In this document: piece by piece, positions 54,807 through 62,952 of the stretch
Position numbering within the stretch: position 1 is the stretch's first letter
Layout: each line of letters starts with the position of its first letter
DNA from: Prolixibacteraceae bacterium
GTDB taxonomy: Bacteria; Bacteroidota; Bacteroidia; Bacteroidales; Prolixibacteraceae
Length of the DNA: 64,000 bases
Reading direction: 5' to 3'
Assembly (NCBI GenBank): GCA_025355875.1
Contig: JANXYV010000186.1
Coordinates: 1-64,000, forward strand
The notes under the pieces: model-generated
Seen by the model: only the letters and a program-made list of their open reading frames with translations
What the model was told of the DNA's origin: nothing
Database searches by the model: none
Program-made: the position numbers and the translations under genes

Positions 54807-54984
54807 CAAAGAAGTTGATGTAGTTTACATCAAATTTTCTGAAGGAAAAGTTGCTGAGAGTGATGAGGACAAACCCGGAATCATTTTAGATTATGATGAT
54901 GAAGGAAATATTGTAGGCATCGAGGTTCTTGAAGCTTCAAAAAAGATAGGACAGCCAGACGGGATTGTCTATGAAGTGGCGTAA
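54790..54984 (+). CDS. DUF2283 domain protein
   Basis: 64 residues, the usual length of DUF2283: IKYDKEVDVVYIKFSEGKVAES, GIILDYDDEGNIVGIEVLEAS (key LDYDDEGNIVGIEV). It is probably the partner or antitoxin-like half of the overlapping DUF4258 gene. The pair sits on a short segment bounded by duplicated rfbB ends. Confidence 0.8.
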   Translation: MLIKYDKEVDVVYIKFSEGKVAESDEDKPGIILDYDDEGNIVGIEVLEASKKIGQPDGIVYEVA

Positions 54985-55002
54985 TATTTCTTCTGGAAAC
55001 TA

Positions 55003-55082
55003 ACTGGCCAACCCGAATGATGGAAAATGTGACCAGCGGCGATTACCAAAGCTATTACGAAAAGCAATACCAGAACCGGTAA
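55003..55082 (+). pseudogene. Duplicate of the rfbB 3' end
   Basis: This stretch repeats the last 75-80 bp of rfbB (compare 54444-54518). From 55018 to 55062 it is identical to 54456-54500, followed by a few substitutions, and in the correct frame it encodes the same C-terminus (MENVTSGDYQSYYEKQY then QNR and stop, versus LNR in rfbB). Two 1-base differences upstream break the frame. It cannot be expressed as a protein of its own. Confidence 0.85.
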
Positions 55083-55137
55083 TTCAAGGCAAAAGGATAA
55101 AGTAAAAAGGCAAAAAATGATTTCAGCAGTCAGGGTT

Positions 55138-55151
55138 TCACTTCGAAGTGA
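55138..55151. repeat. Short perfect palindrome
   Basis: TCACTTCGAAGTGA, self-complementary, in the 153-bp gap between the rfbB duplicate and the small minus-strand gene. It has no T-run, so it is not a clear terminator. Confidence 0.35.
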
Positions 55152-55235
55152 GGCCTTGACTTATTGATTTTCATTCTGTAATTGCTTCCATTAACTTCAA
55201 CATCATTTGAATTGCGCATATTAGCTTGGTCTCAA

Positions 55236-55448
55236 TTACTTCATTATCATTCCTTCAATTTCTTTTGACGTTTCTTTTGCAAAAATTTTTGAGCCATCAC
55301 TCATCGTTATTATTGATTTACTTAGATTGTCTTCGTCAATTTCATCAATAACAGATATGATATTTTTTGGGTTAATCTTCATTTGGGAATCTTCATCTGG
55401 TCCATAATAAGTACCACCCGGGATTGTAACTGTAATCAATGCTTCCAT
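55236..55448 (-). CDS. Small acidic hypothetical protein
   Basis: 70 residues from an ATG, no signal peptide or membrane segment, acidic in the middle (DEIDEDNLSKSI) with a beta-strand-rich pattern (MEALITVTIPGGTYYGPDEDS). I recognise no family. It lies 42 bp after the adhesin gene's stop on the same strand and has its low GC content. Coding is likely but unproven. Confidence 0.5.
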   Translation of the reverse strand: MEALITVTIPGGTYYGPDEDSQMKINPKNIISVIDEIDEDNLSKSIITMSDGSKIFAKETSKEIEGMIMK

Positions 55449-55490
55449 AATTTGTCAAATTTTAGATTGTTATTTATCTTAATATTCAAT

Positions 55491-58400
55491 TCATTCTTTT
55501 ACTATTTTAAATATTGTCTCATTCACTTTTACAAAATAGAAACCAGGTTTTAGATGTGAAATATTTACTTTTTTCCCTATTGAAGTAATTAGCTCCCTTC
55601 CCAGATAATCAAATACTAAAACAGATATCATATCAATTTGGGGTGCATCAATAATTAACACATCCTGTACCGGATTTGGATAAATACGAATGTCAGTTTG
55701 CAATTGATCTACAATTTCAGTGTTTAAGGTGAATTTTGCAACCAAAACCCTATTGCTCCCAACAGAAAATGAATATTCATTGACAATACTTAACTGCACT
55801 TCATTCTCAGTCCAACTGACAAATTTATAACCTGGATTTGGAGTTGCCGTTACAGTAACTGTTGAACTGTAATCAAATGTTCCGCCTCCAATAACTGACC
55901 CACCGAGAATAGGTAATCCCGAAATTGAAACAGTATGCGTATTGAGAGTAAAATTGGCAACTAAAGACCGGTTAGCATTTACAGAGAAATTATACGAAGG
56001 ATTAGTACTTACCGATAGCCCATTTTCTGACCAATTTGAAAAACTATACCCAGTATTTGCAACTGCCGTTAATGAAACTGTTGTGCCGTAATTAAATGTT
56101 CCGCCTCCACTAACTGACCCACCAAGAACAGGTAATGCCGATAATGAAATAGTGTGTATGTTGATGCCAAAGTTGGCGACTAAAGTCCTGTTAATATTTA
56201 CTGTAAAGCTATAGTTTGGATTATCACTCACTGCGGTTCCGTTTTCTGTCCAGTTTACAAAGCTATAACCTGCATTTGGACTTGCACTTAAAGTTGCCAC
56301 TTCTCCACTATTGTAAGTTTTGGCACCTGAAAATGAACCACCAAAACTTGGATTAGCACTTGCACTAATTGTATATGTGTTAGCAATAACAATTGCGTTA
56401 ATTACAAAACTTTCACCTTTTAAGCCAGTTGATGCTGTGACAAAAATTGAGTCATTTGGATACAAGATATCCAATATTACATTCCATTTACCATTAACAA
56501 CTGTATTGTATTTAGCTGATGAATTTTTATTAGTCCAGACTTTTACTGTTGAACCATTTTCAATGTGACTTCCAGCTAATGCAACACTGGTTCCTGAATA
56601 AACAGGTGTTACAATTTCAGGTGAATTCGATTGTATGTTAAATAGATATGGAAAGGTTACTGATTCTTTTATATGCCAAATAGTATCAAAATTAAATGAT
56701 AAGGCACTGTAATTTGATTGTAATCTAAGCTGATCGAGCGATTTGCCTGTACCTTGCATTCCATTATCAGTTACGTTTACAATATTACCATTCACTGTAA
56801 CAATCATGTCTTTATTGGCATAATTGTCAGTTAGCACTGGAATGGGTGCACTATTAGCAAAACCTCCCACAATTCTATTTATACTGTTGTTTCCTGAAAC
56901 TGACTTTCCTAGTGCAACACAATTTTTACTAAATGCACTTGTCCCATCATTATAGCCAACTAAAGCGGAAGCTCTGTAAATGCTGCTCACATTGGAATTT
57001 GAATAAGAATTTTCTACCTTTTTCTTGTTATAAGCAATTAAGCCTCCCGAATAACTTGTAGCTCCGGTTGCAGAAACTTTCCCTGATGCATTAGTGTTTG
57101 ATACAATTCCTTCATTGAATCCGATTAATCCACCTCCATAACTTGTAGCTCCACTTGTACTTATATCACCTGCACTGTATGCCTGATTAATAGTTCCATA
57201 ATTATAACCAGCCAAACCACCAATGAATGAACTTGCAGTTGCACTTGTTCTGTTTCCGATGCAAAATGTTCTATTGATTTTACCGTAGTTTGCTGCTGCT
57301 ATTCCTCCGATATAACCACTGTTAGTTGTGTTGCTCAAATTACCCGAAAAACTGCATGAATCAATAATGCCCTTATTTACAGCAACAATACCAGCAGTAT
57401 AAGTTTGTCCCGCAAAAGTTTTTGTAGCCGATGCCTTCACATGCAAATTTTTGATAGTAGCAGTACTTGCTGTCTGGTAAAAAAGTGAAGCAACATCTGC
57501 TGTAATATAAAGATTTGAGATAATATGATTATTCCCATCGAAGGAACCGCGTAACGAATTTGCTTGTGTGCCAATTGGAACCCATGCATTGCTTAACGAT
57601 ATATCATTCATTAGTATATAATGAGATCCTAAATCAGTTATCGTTCTTAAATCAGATTCAGTGTAAATCTTATAAGGATTAGCAATTGTACCATCACCAT
57701 TTAGTAGAACAGACTGTATGACAGTATAACTTGGCTTCAATCCACTAGTTTGGGCTGTTACTGATAATACATCACCAGCTTTTAGAGCCGGAACTTCTAT
57801 CGACCAGATATTACCTGTAGCGACAGTATTAAAAGAAATGTCATTTACTTTAATTATAACCTTAGCTCCACTTACGCATTTTCCATTTATGGTGGTTGAA
57901 CCAGGTTTAAAAGGATTATTCGTAAACTCAGCAGGAGGTGTTTGCCATAGAAAAAAAGGAAGACTTTCTGTATTTGAAATATTCCATGTATTGGTAAAGT
58001 CAAAGCCTAATCCTTGATAAGTCGCTTTAAGTTCCAAACTTGAAAGTCCATACCCAATGCCATTCAAATCATCGTCAACTACTTGTTTAATTTCACTATT
58101 TTCAAGTAGTACTGTTTTGACCCACGCAAGATTATTTGAAAATCCGCATCCGGATTCATTTTGTCCAAGAACTTTATTAACATTGCTTATGCCTGATTGT
58201 AAAGATGTTATTGAAATATTATTTGTTATACTAATATTTGCTGCTTTGGCAATAATGCCTCCACTGTTTGAACCAGCATTTTCAATGGTTGAATTCGAAT
58301 AATTCATATTGATATTTGAAAAATATCCACCCCAATACTTAGTACTCAAGTTTGAATAAATATATCCTAATATACCTCCAGTTTGCCCAGTTCCCTTTAA

Positions 58401-59435
58401 ATTTCCAGTAAAATAATTATTTTCAAGTCTAAAGCCCGATTCTCCATAATAGTTATCAATTGAATTACTATTATTAGAGAATCCAACAATCCCACCAACA
58501 CTAGCATTACCAATAATATAACCTTCAGAATTGTTTTTCGAAATAATGATATTACTTGAAGAGTACAAATTCTTTAAGTATTGCTGACGTTCTGATAGAT
58601 TATGACAATAACCGGTTAAGCCACCTAAATTTGATCCTCCATTTATAGTACACAAAGTGTAATTCTTTGTAATATTAATTGTGGTATATGCCGAAAGTCC
58701 TACCACTGGTGACGGCCACGAGCCGGAAACAACACCTATGCTATGCGCATAAATATAACCAATTAAGCCTCCAATATTATCAACTCCATTTATATAAGAC
58801 GAAATAGAATTATCAGTTATATTAGAAGAATTGCTTTTCCCGCTAGATTCTACAATTAAGGAACCGATCAGTCCTCCACAATTATTTGTTCCAGTTACGA
58901 TTCCGGTGAAGTAGTTATTTGTAATAGTAGGTGAATTATTAACACAACCGATAATGCCACCAACATCTGTGCCAGAGCCACTTACGGAAAGATTTGAAAA
59001 ACAATTATCTATAGTACTATTAGTTGCATAGCCAATTAATGAACCTACGTATCTTTGCCCTTTTACTATACCAACTTCAAATTTCAAATTTTTAATTATA
59101 GCTCCATTAGTTGAATTAAAAAAACCAATATTATCAGTTGTAGGTCTATTGATTTTAAAATTTAAAATTTTAAAATTATCTCCATCTAAAACACCACTAA
59201 AACTTCCAATTGGATTCCAACCCATATTTGGATTATTATCCTCTATCCATGCTGCCAGATCAATATCATTAATGATCTTAAAGTTTGCACTAGTTAGATT
59301 ACGGATTTGATTTAGTTCATCTCCATTTGAAATTAGATAGGGATCGTTACTGGTTCCGGAACCGCTTCCGCTAAACTGTGCATATAGCCCGCTACTAAAG
59401 ATTAAAAGCAAAGTGCATAAGAAGAATTTTTTCAT
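55491..59435 (-). CDS. Giant T9SS-exported adhesin-like protein with GLUG and InlB-type repeats
   Basis: 1314 residues. A signal peptide (MKKFFLCTLLLIFSSGLYAQ) precedes two large blocks of GLUG-like beta-helix repeats (roughly 20-490 and 590-930), each opened by a similar GSGTSNDPYLI / GDGTIANPYKI sequence. Each block is closed by an immunoglobulin-like module (GAKVIIKVND; STVKVWTNKN). Three InlB B-type repeats of about 75 residues follow (GYSFVNWTENG, GYSFSNWSENG, GYKFVSWTENE). The end is a type A T9SS sorting domain (IYPNPVQDVLII...FYFVKVNE). The gene is clearly more AT-rich than its surroundings. It is divergent from an XRE regulator. Confidence 0.92.
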   Translation of the reverse strand: MKKFFLCTLLLIFSSGLYAQFSGSGSGTSNDPYLISNGDELNQIRNLTSANFKIINDIDLAAWIEDNNPNMGWNPIGSFSGVLDGDNFKILNFKINRPTTDNIGFFNSTNGAIIKNLKFEVGIVKGQRYVGSLIGYATNSTIDNCFSNLSVSGSGTDVGGIIGCVNNSPTITNNYFTGIVTGTNNCGGLIGSLIVESSGKSNSSNITDNSISSYINGVDNIGGLIGYIYAHSIGVVSGSWPSPVVGLSAYTTINITKNYTLCTINGGSNLGGLTGYCHNLSERQQYLKNLYSSSNIIISKNNSEGYIIGNASVGGIVGFSNNSNSIDNYYGESGFRLENNYFTGNLKGTGQTGGILGYIYSNLSTKYWGGYFSNINMNYSNSTIENAGSNSGGIIAKAANISITNNISITSLQSGISNVNKVLGQNESGCGFSNNLAWVKTVLLENSEIKQVVDDDLNGIGYGLSSLELKATYQGLGFDFTNTWNISNTESLPFFLWQTPPAEFTNNPFKPGSTTINGKCVSGAKVIIKVNDISFNTVATGNIWSIEVPALKAGDVLSVTAQTSGLKPSYTVIQSVLLNGDGTIANPYKIYTESDLRTITDLGSHYILMNDISLSNAWVPIGTQANSLRGSFDGNNHIISNLYITADVASLFYQTASTATIKNLHVKASATKTFAGQTYTAGIVAVNKGIIDSCSFSGNLSNTTNSGYIGGIAAANYGKINRTFCIGNRTSATASSFIGGLAGYNYGTINQAYSAGDISTSGATSYGGGLIGFNEGIVSNTNASGKVSATGATSYSGGLIAYNKKKVENSYSNSNVSSIYRASALVGYNDGTSAFSKNCVALGKSVSGNNSINRIVGGFANSAPIPVLTDNYANKDMIVTVNGNIVNVTDNGMQGTGKSLDQLRLQSNYSALSFNFDTIWHIKESVTFPYLFNIQSNSPEIVTPVYSGTSVALAGSHIENGSTVKVWTNKNSSAKYNTVVNGKWNVILDILYPNDSIFVTASTGLKGESFVINAIVIANTYTISASANPSFGGSFSGAKTYNSGEVATLSASPNAGYSFVNWTENGTAVSDNPNYSFTVNINRTLVANFGINIHTISLSALPVLGGSVSGGGTFNYGTTVSLTAVANTGYSFSNWSENGLSVSTNPSYNFSVNANRSLVANFTLNTHTVSISGLPILGGSVIGGGTFDYSSTVTVTATPNPGYKFVSWTENEVQLSIVNEYSFSVGSNRVLVAKFTLNTEIVDQLQTDIRIYPNPVQDVLIIDAPQIDMISVLVFDYLGRELITSIGKKVNISHLKPGFYFVKVNETIFKIVKE

Positions 59436-59512
59436 GGACGGGTGGTTTTAGTTTCAGCAATAATTCAGAATTAATCGCAATTCGTTCAAAGATTTAGTTT
59501 AGATTCTGCTTA

Positions 59513-59530
59513 GTTGTCATATATGATAAC
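59513..59530. promoter_or_regulatory. Palindromic operator 1
   Basis: GTTGTCA-TATA-TGATAAC, an imperfect inverted repeat. It shares both half-sites with operator 2 and lies between the divergent adhesin and XRE genes. Confidence 0.65.
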
Positions 59531-59558
59531 CGATTCACAAATATAAAATAAAATATTA

Positions 59559-59576
59559 GTTGTCACTAATGATAAC
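59559..59576. promoter_or_regulatory. Palindromic operator 2
   Basis: GTTGTCA-CTAA-TGATAAC, centre 46 bp from operator 1 and ending 2 bp before the ATG of the XRE gene. A repressor bound here would block its own translation start region, so autoregulation is likely. Confidence 0.65.
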
Positions 59577-59578
59577 TA

Positions 59579-59797
59579 ATGAAAAAAGAGCAGATTCAAC
59601 AAATTGTTGGTAATCGAATAAGATCTCTTCGGGAATCCAAAGGGATTTCCCAACAAGTATTGGCTGCTATGTGTAACTTTGAGAAAGGGAATATGTCAAG
59701 AATAGAAGCTGGCAAAACCAACCCAACACTTATGACACTCCACAAAATTAGCCAGGCGCTCGAAATTAAAATCACTGATTTGGTTGATTTTGAATAG
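59579..59797 (+). CDS. XRE-family helix-turn-helix regulator
   Basis: 72 residues that are essentially one HTH_3 domain (IRSLRESKGISQQVLAAMCNFEKGNMSRIEAGKTNPTLMTL by its key SQQVLA..C......ISRIE-like positions, then HKISQALEI). No ligand domain. It is the probable binder of the two palindromes upstream and would control itself and the divergent adhesin gene. Confidence 0.9.
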   Translation: MKKEQIQQIVGNRIRSLRESKGISQQVLAAMCNFEKGNMSRIEAGKTNPTLMTLHKISQALEIKITDLVDFE

Positions 59798-59875
59798 CGA
59801 ATACTTTTCTATTGGTGATATTCTCCAAACCCAAATAACTTTTCCTAACTTGACCTTTCAATTAAACCTGTTTTT

Positions 59876-61444
59876 ATGAAACGCCGTAACTTCTTTAAAG
59901 CCGCAGCTTTGGGTGGAGGAACACTCGCTCTTGCTCCATTGAGTTCATGTGTTCAATCTACTCCGACCGAAAAAACTGAACCTAATTACATCGATTTCGA
60001 GTTGAATGAAGTAACCATTGCTGAACTTCAGGAGAAAATGAAATCAGGTAAAATGTCTTCGGCGGAAATCACCCAAAAATACCTTGATCGTATTGAACAA
60101 CTCAATACAAACGGACCTGAGCTTCGGGCAGTGATTGAGCTGAATCCTGATGCGCGCGCTATTGCCAAAGCGATGGATGATGAACGCAAATCGGGTAAAG
60201 TTCGCGGTCCGATGCATGGAGTCCCTGTCCTGATCAAAGACAATATTGATACCGGAGACCAGATGCAAACCTCGGCTGGTTCGCTGGCCCTGGTTGGAAA
60301 TCCGGCTCTTGATGATGCAGTTATCGTTCGCAAATTGCGTGAATCAGGCGCTGTTTTGCTGGGCAAAACCAACCTGAGCGAATTGGCGAATTTTCGTTCC
60401 ACCAAATCGTCGAGCGGCTGGAGTGGGAGAGGCGGACAGGTTCGCAATCCGTTTTGTACCGACCGAAGTCCCTGCGGTTCAAGCTCCGGAACCGGCTCGG
60501 CTGTTTCGGCTAATTTGTGTGCAATAGGAATTGGCACCGAAACCGATGGCTCGATCGTTTGTCCTTCAGGAATAAATGGAATTGTGGGTATCAAACCAAC
60601 CGTAGGACTTTGGAGCGGCGATGGAATCATCCCGATTTCGCACTCACAGGATACAGCAGGACCGATGGCCCGAACCGTCACGGATGCCGCCATTTTGTTG
60701 GGTTTGCTGGCCGAAAAGCCTCAAGATTATACTCCGGAACTGAAAGTCGACGGTTTGAGAAATGCACGTATCGGCATCGCTTCCGAGTTTTTTGGATTTC
60801 ATTCCGGAGTGAATAAGCTAATGGATGAAGCGATTCAAACGTTAAAGAATTCAGGTGCAATCCTGGTCGAAAATCTGAAGTTTGAAAACCGCGAAGAATG
60901 GGGAAAACTGGAGTGGCAGGTTCTGATTTCGGAATTCAAGGCTGATTTGAATGCTTACCTGAAAACCCGTTCAGGTTTGAAAGTGCAGTCGCTCGCCGAT
61001 TTGATTGAATTCAACAAGCAAAATCAGGACGCCGAACTAAAATGGTTTGGACAGGAAATTTTTGAAGAAGCAGAAGAAACCAAGGGGCTGGATGATCCGG
61101 AATACCGGAAGGCGCTGGCCAAAGCGAAAGAACTCACCCAAAAAGGCATTGAAAAGCTGATGGACCAACACCATCTCGACGCGTTGATTGCCCCGACCAA
61201 CGGCCCGGCATGGACGATTGACTGGGTGAACGGCGATCATTTTGGAGGAGGAAGTTCAGAACCTGCAGCCATTTCAGGCTATCCTTCGGTAACTGTTCCG
61301 GCCGGCTTTGTGCATGGATTACCGATTGGTCTTTCATTTTTTGGCCGTGCATGGAGCGAACCGGTATTAATCAAACTGGCTTTTGCATTCGAAAAAGCTA
61401 CCAAACACCGCAAATCGCCTGGATTTTTGAGTTCACTTGCCTGA
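59876..61444 (+). CDS. Tat-exported amidase (amidase signature family)
   Basis: 522 residues. The N-terminus carries a twin-arginine signal (KRRNFFK) and a lipobox-like LSSC, so a periplasmic lipoprotein is likely. The Ser-cisSer-Lys triad is visible: Lys in PVLIKDNID, the Gly/Ser-rich CGSSSGTGSAVSANLCAIGIG (key GSSSGTG) and TETDGSIVCPSG with the nucleophilic Ser. The C-terminal GYPSVTVPAGF and GLPIGLSFFG blocks are also conserved. Such enzymes hydrolyse aliphatic or aryl amides; the substrate is not known. Confidence 0.93.
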   Translation: MKRRNFFKAAALGGGTLALAPLSSCVQSTPTEKTEPNYIDFELNEVTIAELQEKMKSGKMSSAEITQKYLDRIEQLNTNGPELRAVIELNPDARAIAKAMDDERKSGKVRGPMHGVPVLIKDNIDTGDQMQTSAGSLALVGNPALDDAVIVRKLRESGAVLLGKTNLSELANFRSTKSSSGWSGRGGQVRNPFCTDRSPCGSSSGTGSAVSANLCAIGIGTETDGSIVCPSGINGIVGIKPTVGLWSGDGIIPISHSQDTAGPMARTVTDAAILLGLLAEKPQDYTPELKVDGLRNARIGIASEFFGFHSGVNKLMDEAIQTLKNSGAILVENLKFENREEWGKLEWQVLISEFKADLNAYLKTRSGLKVQSLADLIEFNKQNQDAELKWFGQEIFEEAEETKGLDDPEYRKALAKAKELTQKGIEKLMDQHHLDALIAPTNGPAWTIDWVNGDHFGGGSSEPAAISGYPSVTVPAGFVHGLPIGLSFFGRAWSEPVLIKLAFAFEKATKHRKSPGFLSSLA

Positions 61445-61510
61445 ATGGAACACGTGATTTCTATAAAATATTTAGATTAGATTAATTTTAAACATTTCAA
61501 TTGAGGATAA

Positions 61511-61541
61511 TTTTTTTCTTTAAACAAAAGAATTACTTTTG
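61511..61541 (+). promoter_or_regulatory. Promoter of the MgtE_N/NRAMP operon
   Basis: TTTT (61511-61514), a 19-bp spacer and TACTTTTG (61534-61541). Transcription would start about 125 nt before the first start codon. Confidence 0.55.
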
Positions 61542-61671
61542 CCGCAAACCAATATTAACATTAAAATGGACGAAGGGCCTGCGAGTATATTATTTATTAA
61601 CCTGATGTAGCAGGATTGCCATTCCTTTGTTTGTGCTTCTCCTGTTGTGTCCCAAAACAAGGAGGTGCATA
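61542..61671 (+). promoter_or_regulatory. Structured leader, possible metal-responsive riboswitch
   Basis: The 130-nt leader can form CTCCTGTT (61639-61646) paired with AACAAGGAG (61656-61664, one bulge), which hides the Shine-Dalgarno AAGGAGGTG (61659-61667). Upstream CCTGC (61578-61582) can pair with GCAGG (61610-61614), competing with a local CCTG/CAGG hairpin (61601-61614). I do not recognise M-box or yybP-ykoY signatures. Regulation of translation is inferred from these pairings and from the metal-transport genes that follow. Confidence 0.4.
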
Positions 61672-62940
61672 ATGACCACTATCACCACATTTTATTTAAG
61701 CCGTATTGTTGGTATCAAAGTTTATGATGCCAATGGACAGTACGTTGGCATTGTTAAAGATTTGCTTGTTGAATCCGAATCTTCGAACCTTACCTCGGGA
61801 CATCCGGCAGTTACGGGAATCAAGATCAAACGGAACAATCAGATATCATTCTATTCTTTCCAGCAATTTCAGGTAGAAAAGGTGAATGGCAAAATCAAAA
61901 TTATTGCCACTCAGTTAACCAATTTACCTGAAGATAATATTAACAACGATTTGTCGTTGGTCGAATCGGTACTCGACAAACAGATTGTGGATCTGAATGG
62001 GCGTAAACTGGTTCGGGTAAACGATGTGCGTCTGGTTTCGCTGGTCAACGGAACTTTTGCAGTTGCGGTTGATATTGGAATGGAAGGCCTGCTGAGAAGG
62101 ATCGGAATCGCAAAGCCGCTAAAATTTGGATTATCGTTGGTAGGATCGAACATGCCCGGAAAGTTTATCAATTGGGAAGATTTTGAGGCCATTGATTTCT
62201 CCAATCTCAACATTAAACTTTCGAAGACTTATAAAAAGCTTCAAACCCTTCACCCATCTGATTTGGCGGATATCATTGAAGAATTGGGGAAGAAGGCAAG
62301 CGCCGAGATATTCTCTTCGCTGGATGACGAAAAGGCAGCCGATGTAATGGAGGAACTCGAGCCCGAAACCCAGGTTCAGATTCTCGAAGGTCTTTCGATT
62401 GAGAAAGCAGCCGACGTTTTGGATAAAATGCCTGCCGATGAGGTCGCTGATATATTCGAAGGACTGGAAGATGAGAAGATCGAACTTCTTCTGAACGAGA
62501 TGGAAAAAGAGACTTCCCAGGATGTCCGGGAATTGCTCGTTTATCCGGACCATACGGTGGGTAGCATCATGTCTTCTGAATTTATGTCGTTCAACCTGAA
62601 CATGACGATTGAGGAAGTTTTGGCTGAGCTGAGAAGAACAAAACCGGAATCGGAAACCTTATACAACCTTTTTGTTACTGATGAAAATGAAGTGCTACTG
62701 GCAACCTTTTCAATCAGGGATGTGGTTATCACGCCTCCTGAAACGCAGATTAATCAGATCATGAAACCATCACCAGTCCATCTTCGGGATTATCAGAAAA
62801 TTAATGAAGTGGCGGAGATCGTTTCGAAATATAACCTTTTGGCCATACCAGTTGTTGACAACAAGAATGTACTGAAAGGAATGGTGGTTATTGATGACGT
62901 GATCGAAGATTTGATCCGCAAACGCAGAACAAATAAATAG
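61672..62940 (+). CDS. Soluble PRC-barrel/MgtE_N/CBS protein, predicted Mg2+ sensor subunit
   Basis: 422 residues without membrane helices. Residues about 8-75 and 95-165 look like two PRC-barrel units (IVGIKVYDANGQYVGIVKDLLVE; DKQIVDLNGRKLVRVNDV). Residues about 195-300 are the MgtE N-domain superhelix (LHPSDLADIIEELGKK, DEKAADVMEELEPETQ, MPADEVADIFEGL), and 305-415 a CBS pair (VGSIMSSEFMSF, LAIPVVDNKNVLKGMVVIDDV). The transmembrane part of MgtE is missing. The next gene, 12 bp on, encodes an NRAMP-fold transporter, which it may gate. The ATG at 61672 has a strong Shine-Dalgarno. Confidence 0.88.
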   Translation: MTTITTFYLSRIVGIKVYDANGQYVGIVKDLLVESESSNLTSGHPAVTGIKIKRNNQISFYSFQQFQVEKVNGKIKIIATQLTNLPEDNINNDLSLVESVLDKQIVDLNGRKLVRVNDVRLVSLVNGTFAVAVDIGMEGLLRRIGIAKPLKFGLSLVGSNMPGKFINWEDFEAIDFSNLNIKLSKTYKKLQTLHPSDLADIIEELGKKASAEIFSSLDDEKAADVMEELEPETQVQILEGLSIEKAADVLDKMPADEVADIFEGLEDEKIELLLNEMEKETSQDVRELLVYPDHTVGSIMSSEFMSFNLNMTIEEVLAELRRTKPESETLYNLFVTDENEVLLATFSIRDVVITPPETQINQIMKPSPVHLRDYQKINEVAEIVSKYNLLAIPVVDNKNVLKGMVVIDDVIEDLIRKRRTNK

Positions 62941-62952
62941 GAGGAGTGAGTC

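Noticed and set aside
54549-54984. Proven toxin-antitoxin system
   Set aside because: The gene layout fits, but neither domain has an activity that I can assign from sequence, so only a candidate pair is reported.
61542-61671. M-box or yybP-ykoY metal riboswitch
   Set aside because: The conserved loop sequences of these classes are not visible. The leader is kept only as an unclassified candidate.
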